From: Propioniciclava soli
GTDB taxonomy: Bacteria; Actinomycetota; Actinomycetes; Propionibacteriales; Propionibacteriaceae
Direction of reading: 5' to 3'
Length of the DNA: 64,000 nucleotides
Assembly: GCF_014858005.1 (NCBI RefSeq)
Contig: NZ_JACYOT010000015.1
Coordinates: 1 to 64,000, forward strand
The position numbers were made by a program, and so were the translations under genes. Shown piece after piece: positions 23,771-32,526 of this stretch (positions within the stretch are counted from its first letter, which is position 1; each line of letters opens with the position of its first letter). The notes under the pieces were generated by a model, which saw only the letters and a program-made list of their open reading frames with translations, ran no database searches and had not been told where the DNA came from.

Positions 23771-23981
23771 GGGGTTCTCTCTGTGGTTCGGGCTGGCCGT
23801 CATGCTTCGGCAGCCGCAGAATACGGCTGGCGGCGAGGGTGTGGCCGAAGGCGGAGTGGCTTCGGTTGGCAATGATGCGAATTCGTTATCGTTCACTTTT
23901 TATTTCAGCAATACGGTGATTGACTGCGCGCGAGCATGCCTGGTGGGGGAGGCCGCTCCGCTTCCGTGGGGCGTCCGGAAC

Positions 23982-23987
23982 TAGGCT
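23982..23987 (+). promoter_or_regulatory. -10 box of the thioesterase gene, leaderless arrangement
   Basis: TAGGCT ends 6 nt before the GTG at 23994; no Shine-Dalgarno sequence is visible. The 210 bp upstream is AT-richer than its surroundings. Confidence 0.5.
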
Positions 23988-23993
23988 GACCGG

Positions 23994-24509
23994 GTGAACC
24001 TGTACGGGCGCCTGCTGATGCTCCTCCTCCGGTGGCGGCGCCGCGCGCCCGTGGGGTTGTGGGACGCGGTGGTGACGCGGTTCCGCGTGGTCCCGACCGA
24101 TCTGGACCTCATGGCCCACATGAACAACGGCAAGTACCTGACGCTCATGGATCTGGGCCGCATGGACCTCATGCTCCGCTCCGGGTTCTGGGGCACGGTG
24201 CGCGCCCAGGGGTGGTACCCGGTGGTCGCGGGGCAGACGATCACCTACCGGCGTTCGCTGCGGCTGGGGCAGCGGTTCGAGCTGCACACCAGGGTGCTCG
24301 GCTTCGACGACCGGTGGATCTTCGTCGAGCAGACATTCCGCCGCGGGGACGTCGTGCATGCCCACGCCGTGGTGCGGGCCCGGTTCCTGAAGGAGTCGGG
24401 CGGGTCGGTCGAGCACGACGAACTGTTCGCGCTGGTCGGGGACCGGCCGGCCCTCGACCTCCCAGCCTGGCTGGTCGACTGGACCGAGTCGACCAAGATC
24501 CCCGGCTGA
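23994..24509 (+). CDS. Acyl-CoA thioesterase-like hotdog protein
   Basis: A 171-residue single-hotdog protein of the 4HBT/thioesterase superfamily that hydrolyses acyl-CoA or related thioesters. The family fingerprint TDLDLMAHMNNGKYLTLMDL is at about residues 34-53 (Asp/His/Asn active-site region). It starts with GTG at 23994 directly after a -10 box. The stop is 16 bp before the glycosyltransferase, so both are probably transcribed together. The acyl substrate cannot be read. Confidence 0.83.
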   Translation: MNLYGRLLMLLLRWRRRAPVGLWDAVVTRFRVVPTDLDLMAHMNNGKYLTLMDLGRMDLMLRSGFWGTVRAQGWYPVVAGQTITYRRSLRLGQRFELHTRVLGFDDRWIFVEQTFRRGDVVHAHAVVRARFLKESGGSVEHDELFALVGDRPALDLPAWLVDWTESTKIPG

Positions 24510-24525
24510 GCCGGGAGCTGTCTGC

Positions 24526-25767
24526 ATGGGAGTCGTTCTGCTGGCGCTGGGGTCGCGTGGCGACGTGCAGCCCATGGCGGTGCTCGCCGGGGCCCTCCAA
24601 CGCCGCGGAATCGACGCCCGCGTGGTGGCCCTCGCGGAGTACGCCGATCTGGTCGCCGACCACGGGGCCGGCTTCGTGCCCGTGCCGGGCCGGCTCGCGG
24701 ACGCCCTCACGCGCACCCCCGCCGCCGAGTGGCTGGCCCGGACGCCGGCCGGGCAGGCCCGCCTGCTGCAGCAGTGGGTCGCGCGGCTGGCCGAGGGCCT
24801 GACCTCGGCGACGCTCGCCACGGTGCGACGCGACGATCTCGTGCTGACCGGCGTGCTCACCCGAGGCCTGGCCCAGGCGCTCACCGAGGCCCACGGCGTC
24901 CGCATGGCCACGGTGGTGTTCACGGCCCAACCGCCGACCCTGCAGCGGGAGAGTCACTTCTTCCACCGCTGGTTCACCGGGTGGACGCCGTATGACCGTG
25001 CGGGCGTCCGGCTGAGCTGGCTGCTCTCGACCAACGTGGGTCAGGCCGTCACCCGAACGGTGCGTCGGCGTCTGGGCCTGCCGGGGCGCGACGTGCTCCG
25101 CGAGACGCGGGCCGCGGACGCCCACCCCACCCTCGTCGCGGCCAGCCCGGTGCTGGTGCCACCCGCCCCTGACTGGCCAGGCGGCGTCCACCAGACCGGG
25201 TGGCTCGCCCCGGGGCCGTCCGCCACCGAGTTGGACGCCGACCTCACCGCGTTCCTGGACGCCGGTCGACCCGTGTTCGTCGGCTACGGGTCGTTCAGCG
25301 ACTTCGCCGGCGAACGCGACCTCGGCCTCGTGGTCGCCGCGGCGGAGGCCAGCGGTGTGCGCGTGGTGACGCCGGCGATCCCGGGGGTGTCCGCCGGCAG
25401 CATCTCCCCCCAGGTGTTCGCCACCGGCCCCGTCCCCCACGACCGGCTCCTGAACCGCATGGCTGGCGTCGTCCACCACGGTGGGGCGGGCACCACCCAC
25501 GCCGGCCTTGCGTCCGGGCGGCCCAGCGTGGCCGTCCCCTTCGGCGTCGACCAGCCCTACCACGCGTGGCGGTTGCACCGGCTCGGCGTCGGCCCCGCGC
25601 CCGTCCCCATCCACCGCCTGACCGCCGCACGTCTGGCGCGCCTCCTGGACGCCCTCACCTTTGGCGCGTACGACGCCCGGGCCGCCGAGGTCGGTGGCAG
25701 GCTGCGTGCTGAGGACGGTGTGACCGCGACGGTCACGCTGCTGCAGCGGCGGGGTCTGCTGCACTGA
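24526..25767 (+). CDS. GT-B glycosyltransferase, family 1 (UGT/macrolide-type)
   Basis: A 413-residue glycosyltransferase. The N-terminus MGVVLLALGSRGDVQPMAVLAGAL matches the sterol/macrolide GT1 group, and the donor-binding C-terminal signature is seen as VHHGGAGTTHAGLASGRPSV plus PFGVDQPYHAWRLHRLGVG. It transfers an activated sugar to a lipid or small-molecule acceptor; both are unknown. The start has a GGGAG site upstream. No biosynthetic genes surround it, so a role in lipid glycosylation or detoxification is as likely as natural-product tailoring. Confidence 0.85.
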   Translation: MGVVLLALGSRGDVQPMAVLAGALQRRGIDARVVALAEYADLVADHGAGFVPVPGRLADALTRTPAAEWLARTPAGQARLLQQWVARLAEGLTSATLATVRRDDLVLTGVLTRGLAQALTEAHGVRMATVVFTAQPPTLQRESHFFHRWFTGWTPYDRAGVRLSWLLSTNVGQAVTRTVRRRLGLPGRDVLRETRAADAHPTLVAASPVLVPPAPDWPGGVHQTGWLAPGPSATELDADLTAFLDAGRPVFVGYGSFSDFAGERDLGLVVAAAEASGVRVVTPAIPGVSAGSISPQVFATGPVPHDRLLNRMAGVVHHGGAGTTHAGLASGRPSVAVPFGVDQPYHAWRLHRLGVGPAPVPIHRLTAARLARLLDALTFGAYDARAAEVGGRLRAEDGVTATVTLLQRRGLLH

Positions 25768-25799
25768 CCAGGCCTGCTGGACTGACAGGGGAGGGTGCG

Positions 25800-26717
25800 A
25801 TGCCACGCAGCGTGGTGGTCGTGGGCTCGGCGAACGCGGACCTCGTCCTCGAGGTCGGGCGCCGGCCGGCCGCGGGGGAGACCGTGCTGGGCTCGGACGT
25901 CGTCACGACCCCGGGCGGCAAGGGCGCGAACCAGGCGGCCGCGGCGGGTCGCGCCGGGGCGGACGCGACCCTGGTGGGGTGTGTCGGCACGGACGCCTCC
26001 GGCGACCTGCTGGTCGGCTCGCTGGAGGGCGCCGGCGTCCGCACCGACGCGCTGCGCCGGGTGGACGCTCCCACCGGCACCGCCGTCATCGTGGTGACCC
26101 CCGACGGGGAGAACGCGATCATCGTCGCGCCCGGCGCGAACCGGCAGGTCACGCCGGCGCTGGTCGCCGATCTCGCGGACGTGTGGCGCGGCGCCACGGT
26201 GGTCGTCCTCCAACTGGAGATTCCGCTCGAGACCGTCGCCCACGTCGCGTCGGCGGCGTCGGCGGCCGGCGCCCGGGTGGTCGTGAACCTCGCCCCGGCG
26301 GCGGACGTCGCCCCCGAGGTGCTGGCGGCGGCCGACCCGCTGGTGGTCAACGAGTCGGAGGCCGCCTTCCTGCTCGGCACGACCCCGGGCGCCCTCGCCA
26401 CGGATCTCGACGCCGCCATCGCCGACCTCCTGGCCCGCGGCCCGCGCAGCGTCGTGGTGACGCTGGGTGCCGCCGGGGCGTGGGTGGCCGAACGGGACGG
26501 CCGCCCCCAGCACGTACCCGCCCTGGCGTGCACGGCCGTCGACACGACGGGGGCGGGGGACGGCTTCGTTGGGGCGATGGCCGCCCGGCTCGCGGCCGGT
26601 GACTCCCTGGCGGACGCCGCGCGGGTGGGGGCGCGCTTCGCCGGGCTGGCCGTGCAGCGGAAGGGTGCCCAGGCCTCGTACCCGACGCCCGAGGAACTGC
26701 ACGCCCCGCGCCGCTGA
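25800..26717 (+). CDS. rbsK: Ribokinase (PfkB family)
   Basis: A 305-residue PfkB-family sugar kinase that phosphorylates ribose at C5. The N-terminal VVGSANADLVLEV and TPGGKGANQAAAAGRAGA motif (about 40) bind the sugar; the C-terminal VDTTGAGDGFVGAMAARLA (about 245-263) contains the anion hole and catalytic Asp of GAGD. NESEAAFLLG is also typical of ribokinase. Start ATG 25800 with GGGAGGG upstream. It is not next to a ribose importer; another furanose or deoxyribose is possible. Confidence 0.9.
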   Translation: MPRSVVVVGSANADLVLEVGRRPAAGETVLGSDVVTTPGGKGANQAAAAGRAGADATLVGCVGTDASGDLLVGSLEGAGVRTDALRRVDAPTGTAVIVVTPDGENAIIVAPGANRQVTPALVADLADVWRGATVVVLQLEIPLETVAHVASAASAAGARVVVNLAPAADVAPEVLAAADPLVVNESEAAFLLGTTPGALATDLDAAIADLLARGPRSVVVTLGAAGAWVAERDGRPQHVPALACTAVDTTGAGDGFVGAMAARLAAGDSLADAARVGARFAGLAVQRKGAQASYPTPEELHAPRR

Positions 26718-26830
26718 GCAGCGCGGTCCCACGCAGCGGGCGCCTTCGCGCGGCCGTAACACGACTGTGGCAGCGTTCCTCCGTCGGCTCCGCCACCCCC
26801 GTGCGGAACCCTGTGTGAAAGGAATCGCCC

Positions 26831-28297
26831 ATGGAGGCGTTGCAGTCGTTCCTGAACGAGGTCAGCGGGTTCATCTGGGGGCCGTTCTTCCTGATCCCGC
26901 TGCTGTTGGGCACCGGGCTGTGGCTGACGATCCGCCTGGGCGGCCTGCAGTTCCGCAAGCTGTTCTCGGCCCTGCGGCTCGCCCTGATCGACCGGCGGGA
27001 CGCGGGCACCGATGCCCGCGACGGCGACATCTCCCAGTACCAGGCCCTCACGACCGCACTGGCCGCCACCGTGGGCACCGGCAACATCGTCGGCGTCGCC
27101 ACCGCCCTGTCCCTGGGCGGCCCGGGGGCCCTGTTCTGGATGTGGGTGACCGGTCTGCTGGGTATGGCCAGCAAGTACGCCGAGGCGTTCCTCGCCGTGC
27201 GGTTCCGCCACCGCGACGTCTCCGGTGAGATCTCCGGTGGCCCGCAGTACTACCTCAAGGACGCCGTGGGTGGAAAGTTCGGGACGTTCCTGGCCACCTT
27301 CTTCTCCATCGCCGCCATCATCGCCACGTTCGGCATCGGCAACGGCACCCAGGCGAACTCGATCGCCGGGAACGTCGAGAACAGCTTCGGCGTCCCGACG
27401 TGGATCACCGGCGTCGTGCTCGTCGTCATCACCCTCGCCGTGCTCGTCGGCGGCATCAAGTCCATCGGCAAGGTGACCGCCGCGTTCGTGCCGTTCATGA
27501 TCGTGATCTACGTCGGTGCGGCCCTGGTGATTCTCGGCATGAACGTCGCGGCCATTCCGGCGGCCTTCGCGCGGGTGTTCGGCGACGCGTTCACGGGCAG
27601 CGCCGCGACCGGCGGCTTCGTCGGCTCGGCGATCATGCTGGCCGTCCAGATGGGTGTGGCGCGCGGCATCTTCTCCAACGAGTCCGGCATGGGATCGGCG
27701 GCCATCGCTGCGGCCGCCGCGCAGACCACCCACCCGACGCGCCAAGGCCTGGTCTCGATGACGCAGACGTTCATCGACACCCTCATCGTCGTCACGATGA
27801 CCGGTCTCGTCCTCATCATCACGGGCACGTGGACGGGCGGCAGCGCCAACGCCTCGACCCTGACGTCCCAGGCCTTCGACGCGGGGCTCGGCGTCGGCTG
27901 GGGCCACTACATCGTCACGATCTCCCTGGTGATGTTCGCCTACTCGACCATCCTCGGCTGGTGCTACTACGGCGAGCGGAACGTCGAGAAGCTCATCGGG
28001 CGGGCGTTCGTCATGCCCTACCGGATCGTGTTCTCGCTGGCGGTGTTCCTCGGCGCCACGCTGTCGCTGGACCTGGTGTGGACGTTCTCCGACATCGCCA
28101 ACGGCTTGATGGCCACCCCGAACCTCATCGGCCTGCTGCTCCTCTCCGGGCTCATCGCCCGCGAGACGAAGTACTACCTCGACAACGACCCGCACCTGCG
28201 GGCCGACCGGGAGCAGGTCGACACGTTCATGGCCGGCCGCCCGGGCGCGATCGATGCCCATTGGGACGACATCAAGCACGACGCCGGGCACCGCTGA
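26831..28297 (+). CDS. Sodium:alanine/glycine symporter (AGCS family)
   Basis: A 488-residue membrane transporter with about eleven hydrophobic helices. Family signatures: LTTALAATVGTGNIVGVATAL (about 75-95), SKYAEAFLAVRFR, ARGIFSNESGMGSAAIAAAAA (about 277) and the C-terminal YCGERxxEKLIG-like WCYYGERNVEKLIG. These proteins import alanine or glycine with sodium. The ATG at 26831 follows AAAGGA. It stands alone between ribokinase and a small membrane protein. Confidence 0.92.
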   Translation: MEALQSFLNEVSGFIWGPFFLIPLLLGTGLWLTIRLGGLQFRKLFSALRLALIDRRDAGTDARDGDISQYQALTTALAATVGTGNIVGVATALSLGGPGALFWMWVTGLLGMASKYAEAFLAVRFRHRDVSGEISGGPQYYLKDAVGGKFGTFLATFFSIAAIIATFGIGNGTQANSIAGNVENSFGVPTWITGVVLVVITLAVLVGGIKSIGKVTAAFVPFMIVIYVGAALVILGMNVAAIPAAFARVFGDAFTGSAATGGFVGSAIMLAVQMGVARGIFSNESGMGSAAIAAAAAQTTHPTRQGLVSMTQTFIDTLIVVTMTGLVLIITGTWTGGSANASTLTSQAFDAGLGVGWGHYIVTISLVMFAYSTILGWCYYGERNVEKLIGRAFVMPYRIVFSLAVFLGATLSLDLVWTFSDIANGLMATPNLIGLLLLSGLIARETKYYLDNDPHLRADREQVDTFMAGRPGAIDAHWDDIKHDAGHR

Positions 28298-28323
28298 GCC
28301 GCCCGGCCCGGGGGTGGCGGCGG

Positions 28324-28617
28324 TCAGTCCTGCGGCGCGGGCCGCACCGCGATGACGAGCGCCCACACCGCCTGCACGAGCAGCATCCCGACGGCGAACC
28401 AGCCGATCGGACCGCCCGCGACCGCCACCCGGCAGTCGCCGTGGTAGCAGGTGCCGCTGTTCAGGACGGCCACGGTGACCGGGGCGGCGAGGGCGGCCAG
28501 CGCGAGCAGGACCCACCCCCAACTCACCCGCGCCTGCGCCGGGCGGATTCCCCGCGGGTGGGGCTGCGGACGCCCCATCGGCCGGTCGGTCGGGCGGCGG
28601 AGCGAGGTGGTGGTCAC
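28324..28617 (-). CDS. Small hypothetical membrane protein
   Basis: A 97-residue protein with a basic N-terminus and two membrane segments (about 33-52 and 68-90). Between them are two cysteines in GTCYHGDC, which could pair outside the cell. GGAGG lies 5 nt before the GTG start, and a TAGATT -10 sits at 28663-28668 on the same strand. I recognise no family. Confidence 0.6.
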   Translation of the reverse strand: MTTTSLRRPTDRPMGRPQPHPRGIRPAQARVSWGWVLLALAALAAPVTVAVLNSGTCYHGDCRVAVAGGPIGWFAVGMLLVQAVWALVIAVRPAPQD

Positions 28618-28741
28618 GGTGGCCTCCTGGGCGCTGGGGGTGGATCGGACACGACACCGGTGAATCTAGGCCCGCCCCCGGGGCGGCCGCGTCCGCCATC
28701 GGCAGCGACCTGCTGCGACGCAGGGATGAGCCGGGCGACGC

Positions 28742-30307
28742 TCAGGCCAGACCCACGTCGAGCACGGTGCGACCGCGGACGGGCTCAGCCAGCCGATCGG
28801 CCATGGCGGCCACGGTGATCCGGGACGCCGCCGCCCCGCACGCCCGCGCGGCGGCGACCACGTCGAAGGCCTGCGGGGTCGTGAAGAACCGCCGGAACAG
28901 CTCAGGCTCGGCCGCCCCGTGCTCCAGGCCGGCGAAGATGCTGCCGCCGTGGTCGTTGAGCACGACGACCTGCAGGTCGGCCTCGGGCTCGGTGTCACCC
29001 CGCACCAGCCCGCCCACGTCGTGCTGGAACGACAGGTCACCCAGCACGAGCCGCACGGGCTCGCCCAGCCCGGCCGCCAGGCCGTGCGCCGTGGAGACCA
29101 GCCCGTCGATGCCGGCCAAACCGCGGTTGGCAACGACCCGGGTGGCTCGCTGCGCACCCGGGACGCATCGGTCGAACGCGCGCACCGTGGTCGACGAGCC
29201 CAGCACGAGCCAACCCGGCGCGTCCCACAGCGCGCGGGCGGCGCGCTCTCTCGGGCCGGGTACGAAGGCGCGGGCGGTGGCGGCGTCCGCCTCCTGCCAT
29301 TCCCGCAGCCAGGCCGTGTCGGACGGGGTCGGCGGGCTCACCTCGAGGGCGGGGGTCACCACGGCGGCGGTGCCGGCCACGTCGGTCCAGCGGGCGGTGG
29401 GGGAGACGACGACGATCTCGACGTCGCGGCGCGCCAGCAGGGCCGACACCGGCCGGCTCAGCGTGGGGTGGCCGAACACCACGATGCGCTCGGCGCGGGC
29501 GGCCCGGCCGTCGGCGGTGGCGTCCGCAAGCACCGAGACCGGGTGGGTAAGCGCACCGGGCAGCCGCGCGCCCGACGACGGTTCGGCGAGCAGCGGCCAG
29601 CCGGCCGCGGCGGCCAGCCGGGCGGCGTCCGGGCCGGCACCGTCACCGGCCACGGCGAGCGTGCGGCGCCCGGCGGGCAGCGCCAGCTCGGGGGCGGACG
29701 CGACCGGCGCGACGACGGGCAGGGGTGGTGGCGGGTCGCCCGGCAGCCACGGCCCCGGCGGCACGAGGGGCTCGGCGAAGCCCACGTTGACGTGCACCGG
29801 GCCGGGGTCGCGCGTCAGCGTGCCCAGCGCCGCGGTCACCGCGCGGGCGGCCAGGCCGCGAACGGCCGCCGGATCGGTGCCGGCGGGCAGCTCGACGGCC
29901 GCCCGGGCGGCCGCACCGAACAGGCCGGTCTGGGTGGTGGTCTGGTTGGCCCCGGTGCCGCGCCAGGCGTGGGGCCGGTCGGCCGAGAGCACGAGCAGAG
30001 CGACGCCGCCGTGCGCGGCCTCCAGGACGGCCGGGTGCAGGTTGGCGACCGCGGTGCCGGAGGTCACCACGACGGCGACCGGACGCGGCGTCCCCCGCAG
30101 GGCGGCCGCCTTCGCCAGACCCAGGGCGTAGAACCCGGCCGTCCGCTCGTCGGCCCGCACGTGGGCGCGCAGCCAGCCGGCGGCCTCGGCGTCCGCCACG
30201 GCATAGGCGAGGGGGGCCGAGCGCGAGCCGGGGCAGACCACGACGTCGCGCAGCCCGGCGGCCACGAGCCCGGCGACCAGGGCCCGGGCCAGGTCGGTCG
30301 CGCTCAC
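28742..30307 (-). CDS. menD: 2-succinyl-5-enolpyruvyl-6-hydroxy-3-cyclohexene-1-carboxylate synthase (MenD)
   Basis: A 521-residue thiamine-diphosphate enzyme that joins isochorismate and 2-oxoglutarate (SEPHCHC synthase), the committed step of menaquinone synthesis. The N-terminus has VVCPGSRSAPLAYAVAD and RADERTAGFYALGLAKA (the ThDP-activating Glu region); SADRPHAWRGTGANQTT and the C-terminal GDLSFQHDVGGL with NDHGGSIF complete the cofactor site. GTG at 30307 overlaps the menC stop (GTGA), giving translational coupling in the order menF-menC-menD. The much longer open frame upstream is not used. Confidence 0.93.
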   Translation of the reverse strand: MSATDLARALVAGLVAAGLRDVVVCPGSRSAPLAYAVADAEAAGWLRAHVRADERTAGFYALGLAKAAALRGTPRPVAVVVTSGTAVANLHPAVLEAAHGGVALLVLSADRPHAWRGTGANQTTTQTGLFGAAARAAVELPAGTDPAAVRGLAARAVTAALGTLTRDPGPVHVNVGFAEPLVPPGPWLPGDPPPPLPVVAPVASAPELALPAGRRTLAVAGDGAGPDAARLAAAAGWPLLAEPSSGARLPGALTHPVSVLADATADGRAARAERIVVFGHPTLSRPVSALLARRDVEIVVVSPTARWTDVAGTAAVVTPALEVSPPTPSDTAWLREWQEADAATARAFVPGPRERAARALWDAPGWLVLGSSTTVRAFDRCVPGAQRATRVVANRGLAGIDGLVSTAHGLAAGLGEPVRLVLGDLSFQHDVGGLVRGDTEPEADLQVVVLNDHGGSIFAGLEHGAAEPELFRRFFTTPQAFDVVAAARACGAAASRITVAAMADRLAEPVRGRTVLDVGLA

Positions 30308-31257
30308 TGCAGCACCGCCGCGAGGTCGATGCCGGCCAGCCGCGCGACGCGCCCCAACCGCTCGTGCCACCGGGCGGTGAGGGCCGGGTCGGCCGGGGGA
30401 ATGCGGTCGGGCGTCACGCGCACGATGGGCAGGTACCCGTCGGTGGGCAGCAGCGGCTCCGACGTGACGGGCGTGGCGAACAGCTGCACGGTGGCCAGGC
30501 CGGAGGCCAGCCCAATGCCCGGCAGCGCGGCGGCCAGCGCGACACCCGCAGCGATGCCGACCGAGCTCTCCAGCGCCGAGGAGACCACGACGGGAATCCC
30601 GATGTCGTGGGCCAGCCGCAGGCACGCGCGGACGCCGCCGAGCGGCTGCACCTTGAGCACCACCACGTCCGCGGCGTCCAGCCGTTTGACCTCGTACGGG
30701 TCCGCCGCGCGTCGGATGGACTCGTCGGCGGCCAACGGGACGCCCACGGCGCGCCGCAGCCGCGCGAGGTCGGCCACGGCCGCGACCGGTTGCTCCGCGT
30801 ACTGCAGGCCGCGCGCGGCGCGGTCGAGGGCGGGGAGCGCACGCCGGGCGTCGTCCAGCGACCAGGCGGCGTTGGCGTCCACCCGCAGGTGGCCGGCGGG
30901 GCCCAAAGCGTCTCGGACGGCCGCCACCCGATCGAGGTCGTCGGCCAGGCTCTGGCCGGCCTGGGCCACCTTCACCTTCGCGGTGCCGCAGCCGGAGCGG
31001 GCGACGATGCCCCGGGCCGTCGCGGCGTCCACCGCCGGCACGGTGACGTTGACGGCCACCCGGTCGCGCAGCGGGTCGGGGAAGGCCTGCGTCGCCGCCT
31101 CGACCGCCGCGCGCAGCCAGGGCACGCAGGGGGCGTCGTCGTACTCCCAGAACGGCGAGAACTCACCCCAGCCCGCCGGGCCGCGCAGCAGGACGCCGTC
31201 GCGCGATGTCAGCCCGCGGAACGGCAGGGTCAGCGCGGTGGAGTAGACGGCGATCAT
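30304..31257 (-). CDS. menC: o-Succinylbenzoate synthase (MenC)
   Basis: A 317-residue enolase-superfamily enzyme that dehydrates SHCHC to o-succinylbenzoate. Active-site features: the catalytic Lys pair region GTAKVKVAQ (about 93), metal ligands in RVDANAAW (Asp about 125), EQPV and ADES, and the second Lys in VVLKVQPLGG (about 203). Starts ATG 31257, overlapping the menF stop by four bases, and ends overlapping menD. The gene is short-loop actinobacterial type. Confidence 0.92.
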   Translation of the reverse strand: MIAVYSTALTLPFRGLTSRDGVLLRGPAGWGEFSPFWEYDDAPCVPWLRAAVEAATQAFPDPLRDRVAVNVTVPAVDAATARGIVARSGCGTAKVKVAQAGQSLADDLDRVAAVRDALGPAGHLRVDANAAWSLDDARRALPALDRAARGLQYAEQPVAAVADLARLRRAVGVPLAADESIRRAADPYEVKRLDAADVVVLKVQPLGGVRACLRLAHDIGIPVVVSSALESSVGIAAGVALAAALPGIGLASGLATVQLFATPVTSEPLLPTDGYLPIVRVTPDRIPPADPALTARWHERLGRVARLAGIDLAAVLQ

Positions 31258-32474
31258 GGCCGCGCCACCGGGGAGAGGGCCTCGTACATCGGCAGGAACT
31301 TCTGCGCGGTTTCGGCGAGCTCGGCGCTGGGCGAGGACGCCGCCACCACGCCACCCCCGGCGAAGAGGCGCACCGAGCGGCCGTCCGGGGCGACCTGCCC
31401 GCAGCGCAGGGCGAGCGCGAACTCGCCGTCGCCCGCGGCGTCCACCCAGCCGACCGGGCCGGCGTAGCGGCCACGGTCAAAGCCCTCCAGCTCGGCGAGC
31501 AGGGCGGCCGCCACGTCGGTCGGTGCCCCGCAGACCGCCGCGGTCGGATGCACCAGCCCGGCCAGCTCGAGCACGCCCAGCGTGCTGCCCGGGTGCAGGG
31601 TTCCGGACACGTCGGTGGCCAGGTGCCAGATGCGCGGTTGGCGCAAGACGGCCGGCCCGGCGGCGGTCACGTCGGCCACCTGCGCCAGCGGGTCCACCAC
31701 GGAGCGGGCGGCGAAGGCGTGCTCGGCGAGGTCCTTGGGTGAGGCCGCCAGCGCCGCGGCGGCCGCGGCGTCGGCGTTTGGATCGCCCGTGACGGGGGCC
31801 GACCCGGCCAGCACCCGCGAGCGGACGCGTCCCTCGTGCAGCGCGACGAGCAGCTCCGGGCTCGCGCCGACCAGGCCGTCGACGTGAAACGTCCAGGCCT
31901 CGGGGTTCGCCTCCTGCAGCCGGGCCACGACGGCGGGCACGTCCACGGGGTCGGGGGCGACCGCCTCGAGGTCGCGGGCGAGCACGACCTTGGCCACCTC
32001 GCCGCCGCTGATGCGGCGCACCGCCTCGGCGACGGCCCGTCGGTAGCCCTCGCGCGAGAGCTGGCCCGGCCGCACGTCGAGCTCCTCGAACTCAGCGGGC
32101 GCCGAGGGTTCGGGGAGGACGTTCTCGGCGGTGGTCAGCACGCCGTCGGCCCACCGGCCGACCACCTCCGGAACGACCAGGGTGGACGCCTCGGCGGACT
32201 CGGCGGCGAAGGTGAGGGTGACGAAGGCGACGAGCTCGCGCGGGTCGGCGTCCGCCGTAGCGGCGAAGCGTCGGAACTCCCGGGCGAGGGTGGCGAACCG
32301 ATCAGGCCCGGCGGCGGTGGCGCGGAACCGTTCGCCCCAGCCGAGCAGCGCCGTGAGATCGTCTCCCGCGCCGGTGGCCCAGACCAGCGGGACGCCGCGC
32401 CGCACGGACGTGGCGAACGGCTCGCGGCGGCGGGCGCGCGCCGGCCGCGTCGATCCCGTTCGCCCCGTGGTCAC
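31254..32474 (-). CDS. menF: Isochorismate synthase (MenF)
   Basis: A 406-residue chorismate-binding enzyme that makes isochorismate for menaquinone. The C-terminal domain shows the family blocks GGEVAKVVLARDLEA, PEAWTFHVDGLVGASPELLV, HPTAAVCGAPT and EFALALRCGQV with FAGGGVVAASSP. I choose GTG at 32474: TAACCT on the minus strand ends 8 nt before it and no Shine-Dalgarno is present, so the message is probably leaderless. An ATG at 32528 would overlap menB's own start. It diverges from menB with about 50 bp between. Confidence 0.9.
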   Translation of the reverse strand: MTTGRTGSTRPARARRREPFATSVRRGVPLVWATGAGDDLTALLGWGERFRATAAGPDRFATLAREFRRFAATADADPRELVAFVTLTFAAESAEASTLVVPEVVGRWADGVLTTAENVLPEPSAPAEFEELDVRPGQLSREGYRRAVAEAVRRISGGEVAKVVLARDLEAVAPDPVDVPAVVARLQEANPEAWTFHVDGLVGASPELLVALHEGRVRSRVLAGSAPVTGDPNADAAAAAALAASPKDLAEHAFAARSVVDPLAQVADVTAAGPAVLRQPRIWHLATDVSGTLHPGSTLGVLELAGLVHPTAAVCGAPTDVAAALLAELEGFDRGRYAGPVGWVDAAGDGEFALALRCGQVAPDGRSVRLFAGGGVVAASSPSAELAETAQKFLPMYEALSPVARP

Positions 32475-32482
32475 GAGGGTGA

Positions 32483-32518
32483 AGGTTACCCGGCGCCGTG
32501 CAGGGGCGCGGCTAGGGT
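32483..32518. promoter_or_regulatory. Divergent menF/menB promoter region, leaderless on both sides
   Basis: Minus strand TAACCT (32483-32488) lies 8 nt before the menF GTG; plus strand TAGGGT (32513-32518) lies 8 nt before the menB ATG. The two -10 boxes are only 24 bp apart, so the -35 regions overlap and one regulator could act on both. Confidence 0.5.
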
Positions 32519-32526
32519 GGTCCACC

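Noticed and set aside
24526..26717. Natural-product gene cluster around the macrolide-type glycosyltransferase
   Set aside because: Neighbours are a thioesterase-like protein and ribokinase only; no synthase or tailoring set.
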